DNA of 64,000 nt, from positions 1,798,001 to 1,862,000 of the forward strand of contig NC_058154.1 of the NCBI RefSeq assembly GCF_011075055.1. Direction: 5' to 3'. The position numbers were made by a program, and so were the translations under genes. Below, in pieces: positions 12,137-23,198 of the stretch. The notes beneath the pieces are model-generated. The model worked only from the letters and a program-made list of their open reading frames with translations. It was not told the DNA's origin and searched no databases. The stretch comes from Mangifera indica (lineage: Eukaryota > Streptophyta > Magnoliopsida > Sapindales > Anacardiaceae). The first letter of the stretch is position 1; the number at the start of each line of letters is the position of its first letter.

Positions 12137-14161
12137 TTAACATTTCGGAAGATCGCTTGGAGGTGGTAGAAGTGACTCATTTGGGCCTTTGCCGTTGTCA
12201 ACCAAGAACGCCATCTTCAGTCCCCATGTTGTATGCACTTCCAAGTGACAATGCATGAACCAGACTCCTGCATATTCAAAGAAATTAGCATTTGTATAAG
12301 AAGCTGTAATTGCAGAGAAACTCCTGAAGAGGGATCAAAGCGAATTTCCTAAGAAAGATCAGTATCACCTGGATTATCTGCCCGGAACCTTAGAGCAACC
12401 CATCCACCAGATGGTACCCCAATTGTGTTCCTTTCAACAGGATCAACAAGATTAAACTTCTTAGGGTGTTTCTTTGGATTAAAGTTCCCTAGTCCCTTAC
12501 CAACCGCGAAGAAATTGAATCCATGCAAATGGATTGGATGGTTCTCAGGGGCTATGATTCCTGTATCTTGCAAAACAAGTTGAACTGTAGAGTTGTAAGC
12601 CAGCCTGTATACCTTAGTTCCGCTGCTGGTTTGCAAATTTGCAGGTGGGCCTCCTGTGTAGTTGAAAACGTTTGGTGGGTTACCAGGAAAGTCAGTTGTG
12701 AAAACTCCACTTATGTTAAAAAATGTGCTTGAAGTAAGGCAGTTGTTGGCATAACAAACGTGACATTATTGATAGAAGCCACCACTCGGCTACCGTTTGC
12801 TGCTTTGCAAGAAGGACAAGGGTTGACTCCGAGTCCAACTGTAAAGAAAAGGCTGTGGTCAACGGTTTGTGGGACTTTGGCTGGGTACTTTCTGGAATTA
12901 AGGCTACGAAGAGAATCAATAAAGTTGTTGGCAACTGCGGTGGCATTTTGTGGAGGAGGCTTGGAGATGATTGTGGGTGCACTAGAAAGTGTGCCCGAGT
13001 AGTGCAATGTGGCGGTTGCAGTGTCATTGTCGACTGCAACTGGAGCATCCATGAAAGGAGATGCTGCAACCAGGTACTTTCCAGCATTTTGGTCAGCGGT
13101 AACCAGGACATTAGTGGTTTGGCCAGGGGCAATCACAACAGTGTCAGTTTTGAATGGTTTAACGTAGGTGGCATCAACTTCCACAACGGTGAGTTTGTGT
13201 CCTGCTATTTTGAAGAAAAGCTCTTCATTGAGTGCAGCATTGATCAAACGAAGCAGGTAGGTTTTGCCATTTTCCACAGGTAGTATATAGCCCCCTGCAT
13301 ACACATGACAGAAAAAGAGTTCCAAAAATTATCAAGTCATCTTTCTAATGAATCTTAACAAAAGATTATTCACATAATCTGATCTTACGCTGTGAAGAAC
13401 AACTAGATACGGGCCCTGGCTGGCCGTTAATTGTGTGGGCATCTGAGACATTTGGGGCCAATCCGGATTTGAGAGCTTGATTTATAACGGCTTCAGTGTC
13501 CGATTTCCACCACTCAGCAAGTACAATTACCTCTTCTTTTTGTGGTTGTGGGAAGGGATAAGGAACTCCACGCTTAGGCAAGACAACAATGGCACCATGG
13601 ACAGTGGACCTTAGCCAGAGAATATGTGCATGCCACAAAAGGGTGCCCCGTTGGCCTGTAATTGTGAAATTGTAAATGTAGGTTTGGCCTGGCTGAATTG
13701 GACACTGTGTGATATATGCTGGTCCATCAGCCCAGCCGGTTCTGAGTTGCCGGATACCATGCCTGGCAAATTAACAGTAATTTAATACATCAACATTTTA
13801 AATTGTGTTAATGATTTAGCAATTCAATCTTCAGGATTTCTCACCAGTGGATTGAAACATTATATTTGACATGGTTGACGACCTTGACGAGCACGGTATC
13901 ATCTTCCCTCGCATAGAGAGTGGGTCCTGGGAACCTCCCATTAACAGTGACAATGGGCTTGGTCGAGCATAATTTAGTGGAGTTTTTCATCACTACCTGT
14001 GAAGGTTTAAAAATAAATTTAAAAAGGGAACTTATTTGAAGTGTTACAGATGAATTATGGATCAATTTACTTACATTGAACTTGTAGTTGCGAACCCTGC
14101 ATTCCACCATAGCCGGGAAAAAGCATGCTACAAGAAGCAGAATACGAACCCAGGCGTTCAT
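12137..14161 (-). pseudogene. LAC12: Laccase, LAC5/LAC12 type, copy 2 (1-bp frameshift)
   Basis: Same gene model as its neighbours: exons 14161-14075, 13996-13845, 13762-13389, 13294-12369 and 12267-12137. The start is the ATG at 14161; in-frame codons upstream of it are TTG, not ATG. The signal peptide ([21 protein letters not shown]), HWHG and HAH motifs are present. In exon 4 one base is missing at about 12717. Copies 1 and 3 read CAT TTT TTC AAC ATT, whereas this copy reads CAT TTT TTA ACA TAA, with a stop at 12713-12711. The product would be 398 aa and lack the HPIHLHG and HCH copper motifs. Beyond the lesion the shifted frame is open, with intact motifs and the DLPKC ending. The lesion is therefore young, or is an assembly error beside an A6 homopolymer. 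At the exon 3/4 join it encodes Arg (SQRGY) where the others have Gly. Confidence 0.88.
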
Positions 14162-14256
14162 CTGGTTCTTCCTTCTCAATCTCAATCTCAATGTCAAACT
14201 CAAATTCTCTTCTTGCTTTGAGACTTATTGCATTCATGTATGGCGAGCTAATGCAA

Positions 14257-14263
14257 ATTTATA
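14257..14263 (-). promoter_or_regulatory. TATA box of laccase copy 2
   Basis: The minus strand reads CATATAAATTTGCAT, about 97 bp upstream of the ATG at 14161. The shared word ATAAATTTGC and similar spacing match laccase copy 1. Confidence 0.65.
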
Positions 14264-15293
14264 TGGGTGGGGGATTGAAGGGAATTTTTTGTTGCTGCCA
14301 TGTCGTTTTTCTGATTTGGTGAGTAAACATATTCTTTGAAAACAAGATTTTCCTATTTAAGTTTCTCCATGATATTGTTTACTGACGAACTAGATTGGAA
14401 ATTTAACTGTTAAGCTTCTTAATTCCGTTATCTATTAGACAGATTTGGAAGCTGTTTATGACCCCCACTCTCGAGAGAACATATTAACACATGATTGAAT
14501 CGAGCTAAAGATTTAGTTTGGTAGCTCGATTGAAGTTTGAGGGCTCACCAGCATCGCCGCATTGGACCTCTTCTTCTTCTTTGGCCTTTTTATGACGATT
14601 TTTCTTATTCTTGAGCAACTTGTCACCGTCTTTTTCCTGTGTCACAGTTCAGTAACTGGTTAGGAATTTTTTTCTTTTTTCTGTCTACATTTCAACTCGG
14701 TAATTTGTTGACTTTATTGGTGGATGCTTCTCCACGTTGTACCAAATATGCTTGTAGTGCACGAGTTGCAAACGATAGATATTTGGTGGCAAGTCTCCAG
14801 GGTATTTCTAATGGGATATAGAAGATCATTGATTGATTATATTCATGTTATTTTCATTCAAAAATTCTAAATTTCTTTGTACCATAAAAATGTCTAATTC
14901 ATAAAAACAAATGTTGGTGAAGTATAGTTCATGTGCCCCTAAGAATAATAATGCCTATTTTCCTTGGATCAATACAACCATGAGTATTTAGTTTTGAATA
15001 TTATATTAAATGTTCAAATGATATAATATCATGTAAATAACTAATTTTAAATTAATAATAAAATAACAATTAATCACATAATGATATATCATCTAAGTAT
15101 CTAATTAGATACTTAAAATTATCATTAAAATACTCAATTAAATACTTAACATTCAGTGTTCATAATACTCTTCCTAGATAGTGGATACATTGATTTGAAT
15201 GGTTCTATGCTCTGGATATTGATGGAATGGGAAGTGTCAGAAATACCCTGATAGCTATTATTATATACGAGGCAAAAAAGAGGTTATTTTTAT
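14264..15293. other. Intergenic DNA between laccase copies 2 and 3, first part
   Basis: No gene recognised. A family-P palindromic MITE lies at about 14960-15170, with words gatataatatcatgtaaat and catataatgatatatcat-like centre (around 15020-15095). The short open frames at 14639-14821 and 15205-15435 have no recognisable family. Confidence 0.5.
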
Positions 15294-15302
15294 TTTTCAA
15301 TA

Positions 15303-16241
15303 GGCCAAAAGACTTATTCTCCCAAAGGTTTGTTGAATCTTTAAACTGGTGCTTGCTAAATATCGAAAATCTAAACTCCCACCCATAGGCTATTAAAATG
15401 ACATAATCAGTTAGTTTGAAGGGTATAATTGTCATTTAATATTTAATATTAAAAAATAAAATTTCATCTTTTTTCCCCCTAAATTTTAAAAACTAACAAT
15501 TTCCCCCAATCCTAGGTTTTGAAAACTTCATTTTCCTCCCTAGGTTTATTTTTTTCTTCCTTCTCCATCACGGGCCAACTTTGGCTTCCCACCTATCATC
15601 TTCTCTAATGCTCTCTCCCCTCTCGGTGCTCTCCTTGAAGAATGGTAGCCAAAGAATCATCAAATCGAAGCATGGGTCATGTGCTTTGTCAACCCATGCT
15701 TCGATTCAACGATGGCTGCCATCATGTGCCTTTGTTGACTCTAAAGCCATGGAAGTCCGTTTGTCTTCATCTAGGCTCTTAGATTTAGCTGTCAGAGAGA
15801 TGAATTAGGTGGATTCATGAGATGAAGCAGAAGACAAATCGATTGAATTCTTCTTCTCACGAATTTCTTTGCTAATTCGTCTCTCTGACACAGAGAGAGA
15901 GAGAGAGAGCACTAGGCCATCTGTTGTTGATCTGGGACAAGACGGCCGAAGTGATTTGGTTGCCAGAAAATGTGTTGCATTTTTTAGTTAACCTTAACAA
16001 GGGCAAAAGTGAATTTTTCAAAACTTAGGGTTGGGAAAAATGGTTAGTTTTTAAAGTTTAAACGGGGAAAAGGAGACAAATTTTTATTTTTTAATATTAA
16101 ATATTAAATGACAATTATACCCTTCATACTAACTGATTCTGTTAATTTTAACAGTCCATGGGTGGTAGTTTAAGTTTTCGATACTTGGTGAATATTAGTT
16201 TCGGATTCAACAAACCTTGGGTAGGAATAAGTTTTTTGGCC
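15303..16241. mobile_element. Mutator-like miniature element, family M (copy 1)
   Basis: A 939-bp non-autonomous element with long terminal inverted repeats. The left end reads ggccaaaagacttattc and the right end aataagttttttggcc. Inner arm words mirror each other over about 250 bp: left acccataggctattaaaatg against right ttaacagtccatgggtgg, and left tataattgtcatttaata against right atgacaattataccc. The flanks carry a 9-bp target-site duplication, ttttcaata (15294-15302) and ttttcaaca (16242-16250), 8 of 9 identical, as expected for Mutator-like transposons. No transposase is present. The interior (15580-15910) has a 75-codon open frame and a GA microsatellite at 15893-15910. It may be captured host sequence, but no family was recognised. 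Confidence 0.85.
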
Positions 16242-16250
16242 TTTTCAACA

Positions 16251-16724
16251 TTTTACACATGTTAAATGATCAATATAAGAGTGAAAAAGAGATTAAATTT
16301 TATAATTTTTTTCTTTTTTTTAATCTTTTTGTATGAATTAGGTGATAATTGCAAAAGCCAAAAAAGAGGTTTTTTTTTTTTTTTTCCAGTAAGTACAAAA
16401 ACAGAGATTGCGAATAACATTTCATTTGAATATTATTTTACCTTTAATTTTTAATTATTCAATCATATAATAATACGTTGTTATTTGTGCACAAAATTAT
16501 TTACAAAAGTTATACAGATAACATTACTCTAATTTCATTTGGAACAACATATAGTTGTAAAAACTTTCATGTAGTTTTCGTACAAATATATTGAAACATG
16601 CTTGAGCAAAATTTGTATTTACTCAAGAAATAATATTGTATCCAGTCTTGTTATTAGCTCTCCTCATCTTCTTTTGTGTAATCGCATTGTTACTCTGCAC
16701 CTCTTGTTTTTATGGAAGATTTCT
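16251..16724. other. Short intergenic stretch 3' of laccase copy 3
   Basis: AT-rich, with a poly-T run at 16369-16385 and a fragment resembling the right half of a family-P MITE (about 16425-16540). It probably includes the 3' untranslated region of laccase copy 3. No gene seen. Confidence 0.5.
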
Positions 16725-19065
16725 CTACTTTGTATAATTATCTATGAATTGTTTTAGTGATTTAACATTTTGGAAGATCGCTTGGAGGTGGTAGAAGTGA
16801 CTCATTCGGGCCCTGCCATTGTCAACCAAGAACGCCATCTTCAGTCCCCATGTTGTATGCACTTCCAAGTGACAATGCATGAACCAAACTCCTTCGTAAC
16901 ATAAAATTCAAAGAAATTAACATTTTATTAGAAGCTGCGGATTTTCAGAAAAGTTAAAGTGGTATAAGTACCTGGATTATCTGCCCGGAATCTTATAGCA
17001 ACCCATCCTCCAGATGGTACACCAATTGTGTTCCTTTCTACAGGATCAACAAGATTGAACTTCTTCTGATCTGTCTTTGGATTGTAGTTCCCTAGTCCCT
17101 TACCGACCGCAAAGAAATTGAATCCATGCAGATGAACTGGATGGTTCTCGGGGGCTATGATCCCTGTATCTTGCAAAACAAGTTGAACTGTAGAGTTGTA
17201 AGCCAGCCTATAGGCTTTAGTTCCTCGAGAGGTGGCCAAGCTGAAGTTGGCTGGTGGGGTTCCTGTGTAGTTAAAAGTGTTTGGTGGATTAGCGGGAAAG
17301 TCAGTTGTGAATACCCCACTAATATTGAAAAAATGTGCCTGAAGTAATGCGGTTGTTGGCATAACAAACGTCACATTATTGATAGAAGCCACCACTCGGC
17401 TGCCGTTTCCTGCTTTGCAAGAAGGGCAAGGGTTGATTCCGAGTCCAACTATAAAGAAAAGGCTATGGTCAACGGTTTGTGGGACTTTGGCTGGGTACTT
17501 TTTGGAATTAAGGCTACGAAGAGAATCAATGAAGTTGTTAGCAACTGCGGTGGCATTTTTTGGAGGGGGTTTGGTGATAGTTGTGGGTGCACTAGAAAGT
17601 GTGCCTGAATAGTGCAATGTGGCTGTTGCAGTGACATTGTCGACTGCAATTGGAGCATCCATGAAAGGAGATGCTGCAACCAGGTACTTTCCAGCATTTT
17701 GGTCAGCAGTAACCAGGATATTAGTGGTTTGGCCAGGGGCAATTACAACAGTGTCTATTTTAAATGGTTTAACGTAGGTGGCATCAACTTCTACGACAGT
17801 AAGTTTGTGCCCTGCTATTTTGAAGAAAAGCTCTTCATTGAGTGCAGCATTGATCAAACGAAGCAGGTAGGTTTTGCCATTTTCCACAGGTAGTGTATAG
17901 CCCCCTGCATGCACATGACAGAAAAAGAATTCCAAAGATTATTATCTTTCTAAATGAATTTTTCTAATTCACATAATCCAATCCTACCCTGTGAAGAACA
18001 AGTAGATACGGGCCCTGGCTGGCCGTTAATTGTGTGGGCATCGGAGACATTTGGGGCCAATCCGGATTTGAGAGCTTGATTTATAACGGCTTCAGTGTCT
18101 GATTTCCACCACTCAGCAAGTACAATTACCTCTTCTTTGTGTGGTTGTGGGAAGGGATAAGGAACTCCAAGCTTAGGCAAGACAACAATGGCACCATGGA
18201 CAGTGGACCTTAGCCAGAGAACATGTGCATGCCACAGAAGGGTGCCCCGTTGGCCTGTAATTGTGAAATTGTAAATGTAGGTTTGGCCTGGCTGAATTGG
18301 ACACTGTGTGATATATGCTGGTCCATCAGCCCAGCCGGTTCTGAGTTGCCGGATACCATGCCTGGCAAATTAACAGTAATTTAATACATCAACATTTTAA
18401 ATTGTGTTAATGATTTAGCAATTCAATCTTCAGGATTTCTCACCAGTGGATTGAAACATTATATTTGACATGGTTGACAACCTTGACGAGTACATTGTCA
18501 TCTTCCCTGGCATAAAGAGTGGGTCCTGGGAACCTCCCATTAACAGTGACGATGGGCTTGGTCGAGCACAGTTTGGTGGAGTTTTTCATCACCACCTGCA
18601 AAAGTTACCCAGAAAAGCACCAAACCTCTGTTATAAATTTCTTGCATAAGTTACTGCAAATATTTACTTCTTCACCACCGGCTTCCCACTCATTTGCCGT
18701 AATAAAAAGTCCACTAGCAAGTTACCATGATTTACCATGTAGAAATATATTTCCCTATAAATATGGAGATTGAAACTCATATTATATAAAATTAATTAGT
18801 TTGTACTCAAGTCTAATCTATCATACTTATATATCACATACTTACATTATTTTTATTTGATGAGAGAATCTTTAACGTACAACAGTAAGAAAGTAAAAAA
18901 AAAAAAAAAAAAAAGATTAATGAAAAACTGAAGGAGTAAGGCTGCATTGTCACCAAGCATGAATTGTTGTATACTTACATTAAACTTGTAATGGCGAACC
19001 CTGCATTCAACTGCAACAGGAAAAAGGCATACAACAAGAAGCAAAAGTCGAAGCCAAGAGTCCAT
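16725..19065 (-). CDS. LAC12: Laccase, LAC5/LAC12 type, copy 3 (C-terminal frameshift)
   Basis: Exons 19065-18979, 18595-18444, 18361-17988, 17904-16972 and 16891-16725. Signal peptide [21 protein letters not shown]. All four copper motifs are intact: HWHG near 79, HAH near 124, HPVHLHG in exon 4 and HCHLEVH in exon 5. In exon 5 one base is missing at about 16812-16816. Copy 2 reads GAC AAC GGC AAA GGC CCA, whereas this copy reads GAC AAT GGC AGG GCC CGA. The frame then shifts, the DLPKC ending is lost, and translation runs on to a TAG at 16727-16725, giving 570 aa instead of about 558. Since the copper ligands precede the shift, activity cannot be excluded. The exon 5 acceptor is GAAG rather than GCAG. 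Intron 1 is expanded to 383 bp by a poly-A run (18895-18914) and unrelated sequence, whereas intron 2 is identical by eye to that of copy 2. Confidence 0.88.
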
Positions 19066-19143
19066 TGTCGATCACTTTCTTGTTTATATTGTCTATCGGT
19101 TCTTGCTTTCAGGCTAGTTGCGGTTGTACATTGAAACTTGTTA

Positions 19144-19150
19144 TTATATA
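19144..19150 (-). promoter_or_regulatory. TATA box of laccase copy 3
   Basis: The minus strand reads CTATATAATAAC, about 80 bp upstream of the ATG at 19065. The flanking sequence differs from that of copies 1 and 2, so the promoter has diverged more than the coding region. Confidence 0.55.
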
Positions 19151-19339
19151 GAGGATAAGACAATTGCTGTAATGTCGGTTTTCATTGGTTAGGTGAATGA
19201 ACAAATTTTATTCCTCAAAAATAAGATTTCGTAAAAAATACCCTAGTTCTTCTGTCTTGCATGTTACATAAAGTAGCTTTTTAGGTACCAATTAAGATTC
19301 GGAAATGAATCTCATCAGCTCTCTATATTCCCTTTGAGC

Positions 19340-19725
19340 ATGCTATAAGTACCCACTTTTTGGTACACAAATACATATACACATGATATATCATTATATG
19401 ATTAAATATTATTTTATCTATAATTCAAAATTACTTAATTACTTGATAACACATCAAGTTTATACCCATTTGTGTGCATAAAGTGGGTACACAAAATTTT
19501 ATTGATTCTGTTTTCGATTTAAGCAATGTTATGTGTATCCACTTTTGGGACACATCCATTTGTATACACATTTGTATACCAGTAAGAGTGATTAATATTT
19601 ATCATTAATCACAAATGTGTATACATATAGATATGTCATCATGTGATTAAGTGATATTTTATTATTAATTTAAAATCATCCAACTACATCATGATATATC
19701 CATATGTATATATATTTATGGGAAA
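19340..19725. repeat. Two family-P palindromic MITEs in tandem
   Basis: Copy at about 19340-19500: the left arm has gtacccactttttggtacac and the right arm cataaagtgggtacac, with a centre attttatctataattcaaaa. Second copy at about 19525-19725: the arms hold gtgtatccacttttggg and catatgtatatatat, with a centre gatattttattattaattt. Each is an inverted repeat of 160-200 bp. Confidence 0.7.
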
Positions 19726-22309
19726 TATTTTGGTGGGTAAGTCAAGTATGAATAGAAAAATATAATATAATGTTAGTTAAATTAGAACTGTTTATATTTA
19801 TATTGAATTTTATTTGGTACAATACTTGAGCAATGAGCAATATCAGTTAGAGTGATTAATGTTCAACCCATTTTAATCAAATCCTAGAAACAATAACTTG
19901 ATAGTTTTACAGCTTTCTTGCAAATTTTATAGATGATAAGTTCCAATAAATTGACAGAAACAAGAATTGACATGTAAAATCGTAAATTGTCCCATTGTTA
20001 GAATTAAACTGGCAAAGGTCTCTGGCCCACCCAAGCTTTGATGAAATGACATATTTCCATCTTTAAGTTTGAAAAAGTCTAATTTTCCACCCACCTGTTA
20101 AATTTGTTTTAAAAAATTATTAATTTTTTTCTATAAAAATATTGAAAAAAAAACTCTTTAGGTAAATAACATTGTGCCCCGAAAAGTTTATTAAATAATT
20201 TTTATACACCTAATTTGGATTAATTTTAATTAAAAATAAAAAATTATTAATATAAGTATAGATATCGGTGTTAATGGTATATAATCATGTATTTCGAGTA
20301 ATAATAAAAATTTAGGGGGTTTTTGAAATTCTAAAAAGTTTGGAAGTAATTTTTATTTTTTTAAATTTTAATATACTTTTCAATAGATGAAAAATTTACA
20401 ATTATACATTAAAATAAATAAATAATTTACAACAAAGTAGAGATGTAAATGTTATAAAAGAGCTATTAGGACTATAAAATATTTTAAAAATATATAGGGT
20501 AAATATGATAATTTTTTAAACAATATATGGGAATTATCATTTATTTCTAGTCAATTTTGAAAAATGATAATTACACTCTCATTTACGCTTTATAATATAA
20601 TATTTAGATAAAATAATATAAATAATTTTTAGTCGTGAAAACTAATAGTTAATTTTAATGTACACATAAAAAATTCATTTTTTTCCAACATGAAAATCTG
20701 TCATTAATAAACTACCGGTCATCTTCCATAAGGGGTAAGTTTTTATTTACTTATATTTTTTAGGTACTTTATTGATCATTATGAATTAAAAAAAAAAAAA
20801 ATTATTGCTTCTAGATTGCATTGATAGAACACCTAAAAAGCATTTGACCGATGCTGGGCGCTAGACAATTGAACAAAAGCTTTGCACAGTCTAAGCTTCT
20901 TCCTCTTCTTCTTCGTCTTCTTCTTTTCTTTTACGAAAGAGTGTAAGTATTTTGCTTGTATCCTACACCAATGCTTACCCATGAAGATAATCAACGGTTG
21001 AGAAATGGCTTTCATGTCATGCATCAGATTGTAACACACCAAAGCACCATCTTCATCATCATGACTTGATTGAAAGTTAAGATTAAACCAACGGTGGGTA
21101 AGTAATAGTGGGCAACCCTATTTTCTTATCCATTTCTCGTTTCTTTTCTGAATGAAATCTATACAGTGAAGAAACAATTAAGTAGCTTTGACAAGACTGA
21201 AAGTTCGTTTTAACATAATAAACGGTGACGGCAATGTATATATTGAACTGCTTCTTGTTGACTTTGTGGATGCATGGCAGATTTTGTTTCACTTTCATGG
21301 TCCTTTTCTTTGAGCTCAAACCATTAGCGATTGCGAGTTCTCAACTTATTAAGAACTACTGTTTCTTTCATCTTCACCATTCACATTTACAGATGAAAAC
21401 AAATTAGATTCTCGGGCTTTTGTCTGCTTGATATTCAAAACTTGAAAACATTATAGAAAAAGAAAAGTGTTTCATATTGATATATATATATAGAAACTAG
21501 GGTTGGATATATTAAAGTTAAGCCAAGTCTACACATGGGTAGACTCAAGCTCAATCTGAATTTATAATTTTCAACTCAAGTTTGAACTCGTTCAGATTGC
21601 TTAGAGATGTCATTGAAAGGTTTTCATGTTATTGGGGGATGAATGGTGTTGTTGATGAGATAAACAGTATCACCGGATAAGAATAAAACTATGTGTACAA
21701 ATAAATTTTATTAATTTATTTGTTTAAACTGAGATGACAATTTTTGATTGGATGAAGTGACTGTTTAATTTTTTTCTCACTTCAAAATCACCTAAGAGTA
21801 ATACTATATATACAAACTTATTTATATAAACTAAGGTAGTGTTATCTGATTAGATGATTTTGAAGTACAAGAAAAAGTAAACAAACATATTACCCAATCA
21901 CAAGCTACAACCTCAGTTTTTACATATAAATTTATATAATTTATTTGTACGTATATTTTTATTCATCACCCAATTACACATTACTAAATCAGATTTTTGA
22001 ATGAATTTGTATAATTTGTTTATATATGAAATATTACTCTATCCAAAAAATTCAAACTAAACATGTGTCGAACTAGTTTAGTTCGAATCCAACTCTAATA
22101 GAAACTTAAACGTTATGTTAATTTTTTGGTAAGTGTTTTAGGAATATGATTTTTTTTTTCTGCCTTGGAATTGAAGAAAATTAAAAGTTAGGGTATCAAT
22201 ACTTATCCAATTGAAAAGGGGAAGGCACGTGCCATGTGGGATTTTTTTTTTTATTTGCTAAGCTCCGTGTGGGGTGTTTGTTGATGATAAAATGTGAAAC
22301 TGCCATTTT
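19726..22309. other. Intergenic DNA upstream of laccase copy 3
   Basis: No gene recognised. The stretch 20000-20130 carries a degraded relative of the family-M arm (ggcccacccaagctttgatg). A repeat at about 21498-22106 has matching ends ctagggttggat and atccaactctaa; nested in it is a palindromic segment (about 21820-22035) with acttatttatataaac and its mirror. Low-complexity A/T runs occur at 20787-20800 and 22149-22159. The open frame with a Lys-rich tract near 20900 comes from a CTT/TTC microsatellite. Confidence 0.5.
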
Positions 22310-22360
22310 TATGAAAGGTGTCAACTTTATTTTCTATGTGGGACTTAGATTGTTAATTTC
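22310..22360 (+). repeat. 51-bp direct repeat flanking a family-M element (left copy)
   Basis: This 51-bp stretch (tatgaaaggtgtcaacttta, ending gttaatttc) is repeated at 23148-23198 in the same orientation with about four mismatches. The copies sit immediately outside the two ends of the family-M relic at 22361-23144. This is far longer than a transposition target duplication. Confidence 0.85.
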
Positions 22361-23144
22361 AAAAACCTAAACACCTAACTATAGATTAACTGTTATTAAA
22401 TTTTCTTGTTATAGTTAAGGGTAAAATCATCATTTTACCAATAATATTAAAATATATATAATTTTATCTTATTTTCCCTCCTTAGGTTTTGAAAACTAAA
22501 GATCCTTAAGGTTCTCTACCCTCTCCAGTGACGATGATAGTAGTTGCCAACGTCTCCACCTTTAGTTTGGTCGTCTCCCTCCAAGGAAGACAACATTGAT
22601 TAAGATGAAGAACTCCGTTTCAGTTGACAAAGACGAGACAAAATCGTCTCGTCTCTCTGTTGAAGAAGAGATGGAGACGATTTGTCTTTATCTCTTCATT
22701 GACGAAAACAGAAGATGACAAAAATTTTTTGTCTTCTATCTGCATTGATGAATAGTCTCTGTCTCTTTCTCGACAGAGCGACAAGATGACTTCGTCTCTG
22801 TCAACATCGTTTGTTGAGGAGGGAGATAACAAAGCTAAAGGAGGAGATGGTGGCGACCACCGTCTCTTGAGAGGGGAGAAAACTCTAAGAATTTAGAGTA
22901 AAAAATGTTACTTTTCAAAATTGAGGTTGAAGTAAAATATGAGTTTTTAAAACCCGGGGGGAGGGGGGAATGAGTTAGAATTATAAATTTTTTAATAATA
23001 TTGATAAAATGATGATTTTACCCTTAGTCGTAACAGAAAATTTTAACAAAAGTTAGCTCATAGATGAATGTTTTAGTTTTTGAAACTTCGTAGGTGTGTA
23101 TTCGTCTTTACATTAAAATTTGGGTGTGAAATAGTCCTTTTGCC
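22361..23144. mobile_element. Family-M Mutator-like miniature element, left end truncated
   Basis: The inner arms match family M: left gttaagggtaaaatcatcat (22414-22433) mirrors right gatgattttacccttagtcg (about 23011-23030). The right arm runs on through ttttagtttttgaaacttcg to the terminal cctttttgcc-like end at 23144. The left arm stops early, at aaaaacctaaacacc, so the outermost roughly 60 bp are missing. The interior (22500-22880) is rich in gacgaag/gtctcgtctct motifs that fold on themselves. No transposase. The junction with the left flank shares a short TTTC microhomology. Confidence 0.72.
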
Positions 23145-23147
23145 TTC

Positions 23148-23198
23148 TATGAAAGGTGTCAATTTTATTTTCCATGTGGGACTTAGACTGTCAATTTC
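23148..23198 (+). repeat. 51-bp direct repeat flanking a family-M element (right copy)
   Basis: Partner of 22310-22360, with about 92% identity by eye. It begins tatgaaaggtgtcaatttta and ends gtcaatttc. Confidence 0.85.

Noticed and set aside
14162..14203. Longer N-terminus for laccase copy 2 starting at 14203
   Set aside because: The codon at 14203 and the other candidates upstream are TTG; the first ATG in frame is at 14161 and gives an 87-bp exon identical in size to the other two laccases.
15581..15808. 75-codon open frame inside the first family-M element as a gene
   Set aside because: It lies within a miniature transposon interior, with no recognised family and no equivalent frame in other copies.
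20833..21042. Lys-rich open frame on the minus strand
   Set aside because: The Lys/Arg tract comes from a CTT/TTC microsatellite; no other support.
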